Origin: Cherax quadricarinatus
Lineage: Eukaryota; Arthropoda; Malacostraca; Decapoda; Parastacidae
Reading direction: 5' to 3'
Assembly (NCBI RefSeq): GCF_038502225.1
Contig: NC_091300.1
Location: 42,535,532 to 42,599,531, forward strand
Length of the DNA stretch: 64,000 nucleotides
The notes under the pieces are model-generated. The model had not been told where the DNA came from and did not search any database. It saw only the letters and a program-made list of their open reading frames with translations. Position numbers and translations under genes: made by a program. Of the stretch, positions 1 through 11,545 are shown one piece after another; position 1 is the first letter of the stretch, and each line of letters starts with the position of its first letter.

Positions 1-2790
1 CAGACGCAATCTTCCCACCGGGATATAAGATCCTGAGAAAAGATAGAAGGAGTAGAGGGGGGGGAGGATTTGCACTGCTTATAAAAAAACGATGGGGATT
101 TGAGGAAATGGAAGGCATGGACATGATTGGAGAGACTACATAGTAGGTACAATTCAGTCTGGAGAACAAAGTAGTCATTGGAGCGATGTATAAACCCACC
201 ACAGAACTGCAGGAGACAAAGAAAGGAGTACGAACAAAACAACAGGGCGATGGTGGACACACTGGCTGAGGTGGCAAGAAGAGCTCACTCAAGCAGAGCA
301 AAGTTACTGGTAATGGGCGATTTCAACCACAGGGAGATCGACTGGGAAAACCTGGAGCCACATGGGGGTCCCGAAACATGGAGAGCCAAGATGATGGATG
401 TGGTACTTGAAAATCTCATGCATCAACATGTCAGGGACACTACCAGAGAGAGAGAGAGAGAGAGGGGAGAATGAGCCAGCAAGACTGGATCTCGTGTTCA
501 CCCTGAGCAGTTCAGACATTGAGGACATCACTTACGAGAGACCCCTTGGAGCTAGCGATCACATGGTTCTGAGTTTTGATTATATAGTAGAGTTACAAGT
601 GGAGAAGGTTACAGGAATTGAATGGGAAAAGCCAAACTACAAAAGGAAAGACTACACAGGTATGAGGAACTTCCTGCAGGAGGTTCAGTGGGACAGAGAA
701 CTGGTAGGAAAATCAGTAAACGAGATGATGGAATATGTAGCAACAAAGTGCAAGGAGGCAGAGGAAAGGTTTGTTCCCAAGGGAAGCAGAAATAATAGGA
801 AGACCAATGCGAGTCCTTGGTTTACCCGAAGGTGTAGGGAGGCAAAAACTAAGTGCACCAGAGAATGGAAAAGGTACAGGAGGCAAAGGACCCAGGAAAA
901 TAAGGAGATTAGTAGAAGAGCCAGAAACGAGTACGCACAGATATGGAGGGAGGCCCAGCGACAGTACGAAAACGACATAGCATCGAAAGTCAAGTCTGAC
1001 CCGAAACTGCTGTATAGCCACATTAGGAGGAAGACAACAATCAATGACCAGGTGATAAGGCTGAGGAAAGAAGGTGGAGAACTCACAAGAAACGATCAAG
1101 AGGTATGTGAGGAGCTCAACATGAGATTTAAGGAAGTATTTACAGTGGAGACAGGAAGGCCTCTCGGGGGACAGACCAGATGGGGACACCAGCAAGGAAT
1201 ATACCAACAAGTGTTGGATGACATACATACAGATGAGGAGGTGGTGAAGAAACTGCTAAGGGACATCGATACCTCAAAGGCAATGGGACCGGACAACATC
1301 TCAGCGTGGGTTCATAGAGAGGGAGCGGATATGTTTCGTGTGCCACTTACCACAATCTTCAACACGTCCCTGGAAACTGGGCAACTACCTGAGGTATGGA
1401 AGACAGTAAATGTAGTTCCCATTTTTAAAAAAGGAGACAGAAAAGAGGCACTAAACTATAGACTTGTGTCACTGACGTGTATAGTATGCAAAGTTATGGA
1501 GAAGATTATCAGGAGGAGAGTGGTGGAGCACCTGGAACGGCACAAGAGTATAAACGCCAACCAGCATGGATTCATGGAAGGAAAATCCTGTGTCACAAAC
1601 CTTCTGGAGTTTTATGATAAAGTAACAGAAGAAAGACACGAGAGAGACGGGTGGGTTGATTGCATCTTCTTGGGCTGCAAGAAGGCCTTTGACACAGTTC
1701 CTCACAAGAGATTAGTGCAGAAGCTAGAGGATCAGGCTCATATAACAGGAAGGGCACTGCAATGGATCAGAGAATACCTGACAGGGAGGCAACAACGAGT
1801 CATGGTACGTAATGATGTATCACAGTGGGCACCTGCGACGAGTGGGGTCCCACAGGGGTCGGTCCTAGGACCAGTGCTATTTTTGGTATATGTGAACGAC
1901 ATGATGGAAGGGTTAGACTCAGAAGTGTCCTTGTTCGCAGACGATGTGAAGTTAATGAGGAGAATTAAATCAGATGAGGACCGGGCAGGACTTTAGAGAG
2001 ACCTGGAGAGACTGGACACCTGGTCCAGCAACTGGCTTCTCGAATTTAATACCACCAAATGCAAAGTCATGAAGATATGGGAAGGGCACAGAAGACCGCA
2101 GACAGAGTATAGGCTAGGTGGCCAAAGACTGCAAACCTCGCTCAAGGAGAAAGATCTTGAAGTATAACACCGAGCATGTCTCCGTAAGCACACATCAACC
2201 AGATAACTGCTGCAGCATATGGGCGCCTGGCAAACCTGAGAACAGCGTTCCGATACCTTAATAAGGAATCGTTCAAGACACTGTACACCGTGTACGTCAG
2301 GCCTATACTGGAGTATGCAGCACCTGTTTGGAACCCGCACTTGATAAAGCACGTCAAGAAACTAGAGAAAGTGCAAAGGTTTGCGACAATGTTAGTTCCA
2401 GAGCTAAGGGGAATGTCTTATGAAGAAAGGTTAAGGGAAATCGGCCTGACGACACTAGAGGACAGGAGGGTCAGGGGAGATATGATAACGATATATAAAA
2501 TACTGTGCGGAATAGACAAGGTGGACAAAGACAGGATGTTCCAGGGAGGGGACACAGAAACAAGAGGTCACAATTGGAAGTTGAAGACACAGATGAGTCA
2601 GAGAGATTAGGAAGTATTTCTTCAGTCATAGAGTTGTCAGGCCATGGAATAACCTAGAAAGTGATGTAGTGGAGGCAGGAACCTCTCTCTCCCCGCTCCA
2701 TGAGCGGGGAGAGAGGGGACCCAGTATAAACCGGTGAAGAGGCGGGGCCAGGAGCTAAGACTCGACCCCTGCAACCACAAATAGGTGAGT
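1..2790 (+). mobile_element. CR1-like LINE, copy A, cut by the window edge
   Basis: This copy matches the intact minus-strand element at 29320-34800 from about ORF2 residue 97 to the 3' end. It enters the window already inside the endonuclease domain. The 3' end carries the family's conserved block (GAAGAGGCGGGGCCAGGAGC, then CGACCCCTGCAACCACAA) and one 14-bp tail unit ending TAGGTGAGTA at 2790. A (CA)n tract follows directly at 2791-2813. The family is CR1-like by its reverse transcriptase motifs and its tandem 3' end without a poly(A) tail; the clade is inferred from motif memory, not from a tree. Confidence 0.9.
3..2700 (+). pseudogene. Broken ORF2 (endonuclease/reverse transcriptase) of LINE copy A
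   Basis: The reading frame is split by frameshifts and stops. Endonuclease pieces occur at 3-474, with GDFNH near 315. Reverse transcriptase occupies one long open stretch from about 460 to 1996, with [11 protein letters not shown] near 1840-1870 and FADD near 1935. A TAG at 1994 interrupts the thumb region, and the C-terminal part resumes at 2290-2610. Near 450 a run of about nine GA repeats replaces the coding sequence for TTRERGEDEP, and it coincides with a frame change. The protein would not be functional. It would have nicked target DNA and copied element RNA. Confidence 0.88.
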
Positions 2791-2813
2791 ACACACACAC
2801 ACACACACACACA
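2791..2813. repeat. (CA)n microsatellite abutting the LINE A tail
   Basis: About eleven CA units begin directly at the GAGTAC end of the LINE tail, so the repeat probably grew from that end. Confidence 0.9.
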
Positions 2814-2850
2814 CCAGGGACCAAGCGTGGGCGAGTCAACTTAAGTGCTC

Positions 2851-3565
2851 TGTGAATTTAAGTGTTTTGTGTGCTACATAAGGTTACTGCAGAGGTCATT
2901 AAGTGTGTCAGGGTAGCGAACCATCCTTGAAGTGATTTACAAGTTGCCCTGAGCCACATAAGTGTGGAGAGAGAGACAGTTTTATAAGTGAACTTGAAAG
3001 TGATATTTAATGGCTCAAGTCAAAAATGGCAGACCTAGTGTGGTGCAGGCGACGTTGCCACATCTGTCACCCAAGATAATAAAGTGAAATCAATATATGA
3101 CCAGTGAAAGAAGTACAGCGAATAAGTTTATATTACATATCGAGAAGAAACGGAGTAGATATACGCCAAGACATCACAACGAGTTGGACAATGTACGGGC
3201 TGCTACAGGTTGCATCGCAAGTACCTCACCTGTGTGTCGGGTGAGAGTTCCAATTAAAGGACAAGCTGTTTGTGAACGGTCCAACTCTCCTAGTACGATA
3301 AAAAAAAAAAAATAGGCTATCAAGTACTCAATAATGTATAGCAATTGGTAATTTACAGCAGAACAGGGCGAGCAGACAGGTGTCTATTAGATTAGGAAGA
3401 AGGATAACCATCGAAGACAAACTAGTAGGTGGTTGTGGGTCGGGTCAGGTCAGGTCAGAGGAGCACGGAAGACCAGGTGTCACACACAAACTCCACATAC
3501 ACACGTATACAACGTAATATAATCCCATCCACTACTTTTCACACAATAAACCCACACTCATACAG

Positions 3566-3566
<1 letters not shown>
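2851..3566 (+). other. 5' UTR of LINE copy B
   Basis: Non-coding. It is homologous with the distal 5' UTR of the intact element. It contains an A13 run at 3300-3312 and short AGGTC repeats near 3441-3460. An internal promoter would be expected here in this class of LINE, but I see no motif I can name. Confidence 0.75.

Positions 3567-3636
<70 letters not shown>
3567..3636. repeat. (CA)n at the deletion junction of LINE copy B
   Basis: About 34 CA units. The intact element has (CA)n in the matching part of its 5' UTR (read on its coding strand), so the tract is inherited and marks the point where 5' UTR joins ORF2. Confidence 0.92.
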
Positions 3637-3637
<1 letters not shown>

Positions 3638-6115
3638 CAATGGTGGACACGCTAGCTGAGGTGGCTAGAAGGGCTCACTCGAGTAGAGCGAAGTTACTGG
3701 TCATGGGCGACTTCAATCACAGGGAGATTGATTGAGAAAACCTGGAACCACATGGGGGTCCCGAAACATGTAGAGCCAAGATGATGGATGTGGTGCTGGC
3801 AAATCTCATGCACCAACATGTTAGGGATACTACCAGAGAGAGAGGGGAGGATGAACCAGCAAGACTTGACCTTGTGTTCACCCTGAGTAGCTCAGACATT
3901 GAGCACATCACATATGAAAGGCCCCTTGGAGCTAGTGACCACGTGGTTATGAGCTTTGAATACATCGTGGAGCTAAAAGTGGAGAGGGTAACAGGAGTAG
4001 AAAGGGAAAAGCTAAACTATGAAAGGGGGGGGACTACACAGGAATGAGGACCTTCCTGCAGCAGGTTCAGTGTTAACAGGAGTTTGTAGGAAAATCAGTA
4101 AACGAAATGATGGACTTTGTAACAACAAAATGCAAGGAGGCAGAGGAAAGGTTTGTTCCCAAGGGTAACATTAATAATGGGAAGGACAGAACGATCCCTT
4201 GGTTTACCCGAAGGTGTAGGGAGGCAAAAATTAAGTGCTCTAGAGAATGGAAAAAGTACAGAAGGCAAAGGACTCAGGAAAATAAAGAGATTAGTCGACG
4301 AGCCAGAAACGAGTATGCACAGATGAGGGAGGCGCAGCGTCAGTATGAAAATGACATAGCATCGAAAGTCAAGTCTGACCCGAAACTACTCTACAGCCAT
4401 ATCAGGAGGAAAACTACAGTCAAGGACCAGGTAATCAGGCTGAAGAAAGAATGTGGGGAGCTCACAAGAAACGACCAGGAAGTATGTGAGGAGCTCAACA
4501 TGAGATTTTAGTTAGTATTTACAGTGGAGGCTGAAGGGACACTGCAAAGACAAAACAGTAAGGTACATCAACAAGGGATATACCAACAAGTGTTGGATGA
4601 ATTACACACAACTGAGAAGGAGGTGGAGAAGCTCCTAAGTGGCCTTGATACCTCAAAGGCGGTGGGACCGGACATCTCCCCGTGGGTCCTTCGAGAGGGA
4701 GCAGAGACACTACGTGTGCCACTAACCAAAATCTTCAACACTTCCCTTGAAACTGGGCAACTACCTGAAGTATGAAAGAAGGCAAATGTAGTCCCCATCT
4801 TTTAGAAAGGAGACAGAAATGAAGCACTAAATTATAGACCAGTGTCACTGACGTGTATAGTATGTAAAGTCTTGGAAAAGATTATCAGGAGGAGAGTGGT
4901 GGAGCACCTGGAGCAGAACAAGATTATAAACGACAGCCAGCATGGATTCATGGAAGGCAAATCCTGTGTCACAAACCTACTAGAGTTTTATGACAAGGTA
5001 ACTGAAGTAAGAAATGAGAGGGAGGGGTGGGTTGATTGCATTTTCTTGAACTGCAAGAAGGCCTTCGACACAGTTCCTCACAAGAGACTAGTACAGAACC
5101 CTATAGGAACAGACACGTATAACAGGAAGGACACTACAATGGATCAGAGAATACCTAACAGGGAGGCAACAGCGAGTCATGGTCCGTGATGAGGTATCAC
5201 AGTGGGCCCGGTGACGAGCGGGGGTCCCACAGGGGTCAGTCCTGGGACCAGTGCTATTCTTGGTATATATGAACGACATGACGGAAGGGATAGACTCAGG
5301 AGTGTCCCTGTTTGCAGATGATGTGAAGTTAATAAGGAGAATTAAATCAGACGCGGACTAAACAGGTCTACAAAGAGACCTGGACAGGCTGGATGCGTGG
5401 TCCAGAAACTGGCTCCTAGAATTTAACCCCCAAAAATGCAAAGCTATGAAGATCTTAGAAGGGCAAAGAAGACCGCAGACAGAGTATAGGCTAGGAGGCC
5501 AAAGGCTGCAAACCTCACTCAAGGAGAAAGACTTAGGAGTGAGTATAATACCGAGTACATCGCCAGAAGCACACATTAACCAGGTAACTGCTGCAGCATA
5601 TGGGCGCTTGGCAAACCTGAGAATAGCGTTCCGGTACCTCTGTAAGGAATCGTTCAAGACTTTATACATTGTGTACGTCAGACTCATACTGGAGCACGCA
5701 GCACCAGTTTGGAACCCACACCTGGTCAAACACGTCAAGAAATTAGAGAAAGTGCAAAGGTTTGCAACAAGGCTAGTTCCAGGGCTAAGGGGAATGTCCT
5801 ATGAAGAAAGGTTACTGGAAATCGGTCTGACGACACTGGACGACAGGAGTGTCAGGGGAGACATGATAACGACATACAAAATACTGCGTGGAATAGACAA
5901 GGTGCAGAGAGACAGGATGTTCCAGAGATGGGACACAATTGAAAGCTGAAGACTCAGATGAGTCAAAGGGATGTTAGGAAGTATTTCTTCAGTGATAGAG
6001 TAGTTAGGAAGTGGAAGAGTCTGGCAAGTGATGTAGTGGAGGCAGGAACTATACATAGTTTTAAGACGAGGTATGATAAAGCTCATGGAGCAGGGAGAGG
6101 GAGGACCTAGCAGCG
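3637..6115 (+). pseudogene. Broken ORF2 of LINE copy B
   Basis: It begins within the endonuclease at the equivalent of NRAMVDTLAEVARR and includes GDFNHREID. It runs through the linker (3781-4511), the reverse transcriptase (4524-5350; FADD appears as FADDVKL near 5310) and the C-terminal region (5446-5949). Stops occur in frame at 3735 (TGA for W), 4509 (TAG), 4774 (TGA) and 4804 (TAG). Frameshifts lie near 4040, 5095-5105 and 5220. It is clearly dead. Domain order matches the intact ORF2. Confidence 0.88.
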
Positions 6116-6240
6116 GTCAGTGAAGAGGCGGGGCCAGGAGCCGAGTCTCGACCCCTGCAACTACAATTAGGCGAGTACACACGTTCACACCCCCACACAG
6201 ACCCACCCACACAGACCCACCCACATACATACAGACCTCC

Positions 6241-7293
6241 ACACGCTCTAAGAATAATCAGTTTATTTTGACGTGACACATGGTTGCACGGAGGAATATA
6301 ATAGTTGGATGTACATGCCAAAAGTCCCTTAGTATGTAAAGCATTTCGCGCAAACTTAAAAATTAACTTAAGATTAGGAAGGCAATAATAGTTTATATTG
6401 TTATAATTTAAGTTACAATGAGTACAAGAGAACTGTATATTTTATTACGTAATGCTACATGGGTTTGATAAGTCTAGTAAAGAATAATTACACTATTGAA
6501 TTAGTTCATAAAGATTAGAGTATTACAACAGAACAATTTAAAACAATTTACAATATGATGTAGTACAATTTATTACTATTTAAAACAATGAAATTTAGAC
6601 ATCCTAATTTTGTAGTAGTGGGTAAGTGGTTGAGTAATCCTCAGCACACTACGAGGAGCTTTTGAGTAACTGGTAGGTATCAGGTACGGTTTGTCTGGTT
6701 CATTTTGGGTGATGAGGTGATTTCTTAGTAGGTCCTTAAACTGATTTGCAGACAGGGGTCCTTTAGTGTGTTCTGGCAATGAATTCCAGATCTTCGGGGC
6801 CTTTACGTAAATAGCATTTTTGCATAGGGAGAGATGGACACGAGGGATATCGAAGAGTGATTTGTGTCTCGTATTGTGGCTGTGTGTTCTGTTATAGTTA
6901 TCCAGGAGTTTGAGAGGAGGGTTTATATTTGAGTATAGTGTTCTGCATATGTAGTAGGCACAGTAATAAGTGTGGATGTTTTGTATATTAGGCAAGTTAA
7001 GACTCTTGAAAAGTGGCGGAGTGTGTTTAATGCAGGAGTTAGTAATCATTCGCATTGCAGCTTTTTGTTGGGTTATTAAAGGCTTAAGGTGATTTGCTGT
7101 GGTTGAGCCCCATGTACAAATACCATAGGTAAGGTAAGGGTAAATGAGAGAGCGATACAGAGCTAGAAGAGCTGATTGGGGTATATAGTACCGTATCTTT
7201 GAAAGGATGCCTACTGTTCTCGAGACTTTCTTGGAAATTTGTTGTATGTGTGTCTGAAATCTGAGACTGCAGTCAAGATGGAGACCTAGAAAT
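6241..7293 (-). mobile_element. 3' fragment of a second LINE family (reverse transcriptase C-terminus)
   Basis: The minus strand at 6576-7055 encodes 159 residues ending a reverse transcriptase, including NTRHKSLFDIPRVHLS, a C-terminal pattern of many non-LTR elements, and PKIWNSLP. Upstream on the same strand (7056-7293) the reading continues with LGLHLDCSLRFQTHIQQIS and SLIYPYLTYGICTWG, typical of the thumb/connection region. The AT-rich 6241-6575 is its 3' UTR. It is 5'-truncated, with no catalytic domain present. A related fragment lies at 58979-59545. Confidence 0.8.
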
Positions 7294-9040
7294 TTGCCCT
7301 CTGTCTGTCATCCCCCTGCACCCTCCCACCACCTCTCTCCCACTCCCTCCCCTGATCCATTACCTCTCACCTTTCTCCATTTTCTCTCTCTTTCCCCCTC
7401 TCCCATTCTTTCTCCCCTTTTACTTTTCCCTCCCCTCCTTTCTCCCCATATTCCACCCTTCCCTCCTCTTTCCCATTTTGCCACTGTCTCCTACTTCCCT
7501 CTCTCCCTCCCTCCACCTAACACACACACACACACACACTCTAGGAAGACAGGACAGAGGGAGACACCAACAGGGAATACACCAACAAGTGCTGGATGAC
7601 ATGCACACAACTGAGGAGGTGGTGAAGAAGCTAAGTAACCTTGATACCTCAAAGGCAATGAGACCGGACATCTACTGGGTCCTCAGAGAGGGAGCAGAAA
7701 TACTGTGCATGCCATTAACCACAATCTTCAACACATCCCTTGAAACTGGGCAACTACCCGAGGTATGGAAGACAGCAAATGTAGTTCCCATATTTAAAAA
7801 AGGAGACAGAAAAGTGGCACTCAATTACAGACCAGTGTCAATGACGTGTATAGTACGCAAAGTCATGGAGAAGATTATCAGGAGGAGAGTGGTGGAGCAC
7901 CTGGAACGGAACAAGATTATAAATGACAACCAGCACGGATTCATGGAAGGCAAATGCTGTGTCACAAACCTTCTGGAGTTTTATGACAAAGTTACAGAAG
8001 ACACGAGAGAGAGGGGTGGGTTGATTGCATTTTCTTGGACTGCAAGAAGGCCTTCAACACAGTTCCTCACAAGAGATTAGTGCAGAAACTAGAGGATCAG
8101 GCGCGTATAACAGGAAGGGCACTGCAGTGGATCAGAGAATACCTGACAGGGAGGCAACAACGAGTAATGGTACGTGATGAGGTATCACAGTGGGCACCTG
8201 TGACGAGCGGGGTCCCACAGGGGTCGGTCCTAGGACCAGCGCTATTTTTGGTACATGTGAATGACATGATGGAAGGGATAGACTCAGAGGTGTCCCTGTT
8301 CGCAGATGATGTGAAGTTAATGAGAATTAAATCAGATGAGGATCAGGCAGGACTTCAAAGTGACCTGGACAGGCTGGACACGTGATCCAGCAACTGGCTT
8401 CTCGAATTCAACCCTGCCAAGTGCAAAGTCATGAAGATCAGAGAAGGTCAAAGAAGACTGTAGACAGAGTATAGGCTAGGTGGTCAAAGACTACAAACCT
8501 CGCTCAAGGAGAAAGTTCTTGGGGTGACCATAACACCGAATACGTCTCCGGAGGCACACACCAACCAGATAACTGCTGCAGCATATGGGCGCCTGGCAAA
8601 CCTGAGAATAGCGTTCCGACACCTTAGTAAGGAATCGTTTAAGGCACTGTATACTGTGTACGTCAGGCCCATACTGGAGTATGCAGTACCTGTTTGGAAC
8701 CCACACCTGGTCAAGCACGTCAAGAAATTAGAGAAAGTACAAAGGTTTGCAACAAGGTTAGTTCTGGAGCTCAGGGAAATGTCCTGCGAAGAAAGGTTGA
8801 GGGATATCGGACTGACGACACTGGAGGACAGGAGGGTCAGGGGAGACATGATAACGACATACAAAATACTGCGTGGAATAGACAAGGTGGATAGAGACAG
8901 GATGTTCCAGGGAGGGGACACAGAAACAAGAGGTCACAATTGGAAGTTGAAGACTCAGGGATGTTAGGAAGTATTTCTTCAACAATAGAGTAGTCATGAA
9001 GTGGAATAGCCTAGCAAGTGATGTAGTGGAGACAGGAACC
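7294..9040 (+). mobile_element. CR1-like LINE, copy C, internally deleted
   Basis: The first 220 bp are pyrimidine-rich and resemble the intact element's C-rich 5' UTR next to ORF1; both share CCCCTGATCCAT followed by ACCTC. A short (CA)n at 7519-7538 then joins directly to ORF2 at about residue 480. The copy keeps most of the reverse transcriptase and C-terminal regions but loses the last ~100 bp and the tail where it meets copy D at about 9040. Confidence 0.8.
7539..9036 (+). pseudogene. Broken ORF2 (reverse transcriptase part) of LINE copy C
   Basis: The sequence reads from HQQGIHQQVLDDMHTTEE through [42 protein letters not shown] (near 8200) and FADDVKL (near 8300). It continues with the C-terminal YVRPILEYAVPVWNPHLVKH. 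The KAFD motif is changed to KAFN. A frameshift lies near 8020, and stops occur at 8383 (TGA for W) and 8461 (TAG). The endonuclease is entirely missing. Confidence 0.87.
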
Positions 9041-9073
9041 TAAAGACAGGAGCCTAAAGAACTAAGGAGCAAT

Positions 9074-9430
9074 ATGGGCATGACATCAGAAACTGCTACC
9101 TCAGTCACAAACGAGGGGACTGTAGGGAACGGAGGAGTGAAACTGTGGGCAGAGGCCCTATCAGACTGTGGAGCCCGAGAAAAAAAACAGAGGAGCACAT
9201 CACGAACAATGGAGAGGACTGCAGAAAATGAAATAGCTAAGATACACAAAGAGGCCCTAACAGACCACAGAGGTGCCCAGGGAAAGCTAAGAGGGGAAAA
9301 TGACAGACCACTGGGTCCAAGGACAACAGATAGTGAAGAGATTGAAGAAAAGAAAGCTGCAATGCAGGCAACTAAATCCCATGGGACCACCATGGGACTC
9401 CAGGAGTCTCATGGGGGTTCCGAAGCATAG
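9074..9430 (+). pseudogene. ORF1 relic fused by deletion to an ORF2 relic
   Basis: A 118-codon open stretch. Its first ~105 codons match the variable middle of ORF1, between coiled coil and RNA-binding domain; the last few come from the ORF2 endonuclease. Neither the coiled coil nor the RNA-binding core is complete, so no function is expected. Confidence 0.7.
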
Positions 9431-9439
9431 AGCGCCAAG

Positions 9440-10117
9440 ATGATGGATGTGGTACTGGAAAACCTCATGCATCAACATGTTAGGGACACTACCAGAGAGA
9501 GGTGAGGATGAACCAGGAAGACTGGACGTAGTATTCGCCTTGAGTAGTTTGGACATCGAGGATATCACGTAAGGCCCCTTGGAGCTAGTGATCACGTTGT
9601 TCTGAGCTTTGAATACATAGTTGAGCTACAAGTGGAGAGGGTAGCAGGAATAGGATGGGAGAAGCCAAGCTACAAAAGGGAAGGACTATACAGGCATGAG
9701 GAACTATTTGCAAAACTTTCAGTGGAAAAGAGAATTGGTAGAAAAGCCAGTAAAAGAAATCATGGATGTGACAACAAAATGCAAGGAGGTAGAGAGGTTT
9801 GTTCTCAAGGGCAACAGAAATAATGCGAAGACCAGAACAAGTACTTTGTTCACCCAAAAGTGTAGGAGGCAAAAAACTAAGTGCACTAGAGAATGGAAAA
9901 AATACAGAAGACAAAGGACTCAGGAAAATAGAGAGATTAGCTGAAGAACCAGAAATGAATATGCACAGATAAGAAGGGAGGCTCAGCGACAATAGGAAAA
10001 TGACATAGCATCGAAAGTTAAGTCTCACCCAAACCTGTTGTATAGCCATATCAGGAAGAAAACAGTCAAGGACCAGGTAAAGAGGCTGAGGAAGGAAGGT
10101 GGGGAGTTCACAAGATG
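9440..10117 (+). pseudogene. Endonuclease C-terminus and linker of ORF2, copy D
   Basis: Matches ORF2 residues about 225-457. It has frameshifts near 9505 and 9690 and several stops, for example TGA at 9943 and TAG at 9993. The basic linker (KCTREWKKYRRQRTQENREIS) is recognisable. Confidence 0.75.
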
Positions 10118-10632
10118 CTGCCAGAGCTTCATAAACCTGTACATGATTAAGCTGCAAGAAATATACCCTGAAGGGTTCGCCTATCAGGTATGGACTTGGG
10201 ATCATGGAGACTGACCTAGTTAGCCGGTGGGCGTGCAGTGCCTACCCACGGTTAATCATAACACTGCTCACCACTCCCCATCCTTCTCTGTCACCAATCC
10301 AAATGGCTCTCTATCATCATCCATCATCATCCTGACTCGCCCCACCTGCCTTGAAAAAATGTATATATCTTAAAAAAGTGAGATGGAAGATAATTATTCT
10401 GGGATACATAATTACGATCAGATCAAGAGATATGGCATAAAGTAATGTCACTCCTGACTAACTTAAATCTTTTGATATACTCACAAAAGAAATGAAAGAA
10501 TGGGAAGACTTAATGGTCTTGGACTGTCAGGAGGGTTTTAAATCAATACTTCAGGGCTATCAAGGAAGTTACTCCAAAGGAGAAAGGAGAAACCGACGAA
10601 CAGAAAGCAAAGTAATATAGAAGACGTTGAAC

Positions 10633-10636
<4 letters not shown>
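10118..10636. other. Unassigned stretch after LINE copy D
   Basis: No gene or repeat recognised apart from a short CATCATCCAT stutter near 10315. AT-rich after 10350. Confidence 0.5.
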
Positions 10637-10674
<38 letters not shown>

Positions 10675-10803
10675 CAGAGAGAGACAGAGAGAGACAGAGA
10701 CAGAGAGAGAGACAGACAGAGAGACAGAGAGACAGAGACAGAGAGAGAGAGAGACAGAGAGACAGACAGAGAGAGACAGAGAGAGACAGAGAGAGACAGA
10801 GAC

Positions 10804-10852
<49 letters not shown>
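10637..10852. repeat. (GA)n / (GACA)n compound microsatellite
   Basis: About 215 bp of GAGAGA with scattered GACA units. It is open in several frames, giving arginine-glutamate or serine-leucine repeats that are not genes. Confidence 0.95.
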
Positions 10853-10857
<5 letters not shown>

Positions 10858-11545
10858 AGCAGGAAGCTTACAGCACTTCGCCGTATCTCGCATCTACTTG
10901 ACAGTAGGGGCTGCAAGATTCTGTACGAGGCACAAGTACGCTCACACCTTGAGTATGCTCCACTTTCTTGGTTTGTCTGCCCACCCCCCTCTCATCTGCG
11001 ACTGCTTGACAGAGTAGAGAACAGACCAAGACGTCTCTTCTCTCGCCTGGACCCATCCTGGATAGATCTGTCATTTCAGCAGAGCCTTCAACACAGGAGG
11101 GATGTGGGTGGCCTTACTGTTATGTACAAGGCCAATATTGTCAAAATACCACACTTGGATCCACTTCGAGGACAGCGTGAAACAAGCTTTTATGCCACAA
11201 GACGGGCAGAAAGCAGCAACTTCACTCTGGCTGTACCCTTCTCCAGAACATCACTCCATCTGAGATCATATATACCCAGGATGACTCGAGTATGGAACTC
11301 ATTCCTACAGCATAATGATGTCAACGAGATAAAGTCAGTTGATCACACGAAAGTGCTGGCCCACAGATGGCTCCAATTTCATCCTGTTCCTTACTTGTCT
11401 CATAACAATAAAAATGCTTTCAAATGAGCTGATATAGGTAACAGCTCTTAAATTGCCAATAAAGTTAGGAATCCTTAACCTGTAAATAGCTTGTCAATAA
11501 AGCTAGGGATCCTTAACCTTGTCAAACCCTGTGTAAAAAAAAAAA
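10853..11545 (+). mobile_element. 3' fragment of a third LINE family
   Basis: The open stretch to 11427 encodes the C-terminus of a non-LTR reverse transcriptase: LTALRRISHLLDSRGCKIL, YEAQVRSHLEYAPLSWF, a DRVENRPRRLF motif, and a final TRVWNSFLQHNDVNEIKS. The 5' end is truncated exactly at the GA microsatellite. The 3' UTR (11428-11545) holds two near-copies of TCAATAAAGCTAGGGATCCTTAACCT and ends in A12. The coding part is intact as far as it goes, which suggests a young insertion. Confidence 0.8.

Larger units (their letters stand above)
2851..6179 (+). mobile_element. CR1-like LINE, copy B, internally deleted
   Basis: The 5' part (2851-3566) aligns with the reverse complement of the intact element's 5' UTR at about 34150-34800. 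Shared blocks include TTGCCA..TGTCACCCAAGAT, TGACCAGTGAAAGAA and CTCTC.TAGTACGATAAA. A (CA)n tract at 3567-3636 follows, and the sequence then jumps straight into ORF2 at about residue 179. All of ORF1 and the ORF2 N-terminus are missing. The 3' end carries the conserved block and a tail variant TTAGGCGAGTA at about 6168-6178. Copy B lies head to tail behind copy A. Confidence 0.88.
9041..10117 (+). mobile_element. CR1-like LINE, copy D, ORF1 piece joined to ORF2 piece
   Basis: From 9041 to about 9385 the sequence encodes a homologue of ORF1 residues 78-168 (for example TSETATSVTNEGTVGN and ENDRPLGP). At about 9400 it switches to ORF2 from about residue 217 (SHGGSEA.SAKMMDVVLENLMHQHVRDTTRER). 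It ends abruptly at 10117 inside the ORF2 linker (GEFTR). About 200 residues of ORF1 and ORF2 are deleted between the pieces, so it is a recombinant relic rather than a simple 5' truncation. Confidence 0.8.

Noticed and set aside
10627..10857. Arginine-glutamate repeat at the start of an open frame
   Set aside because: It is a GA microsatellite; only the part after 10857 is LINE coding sequence.
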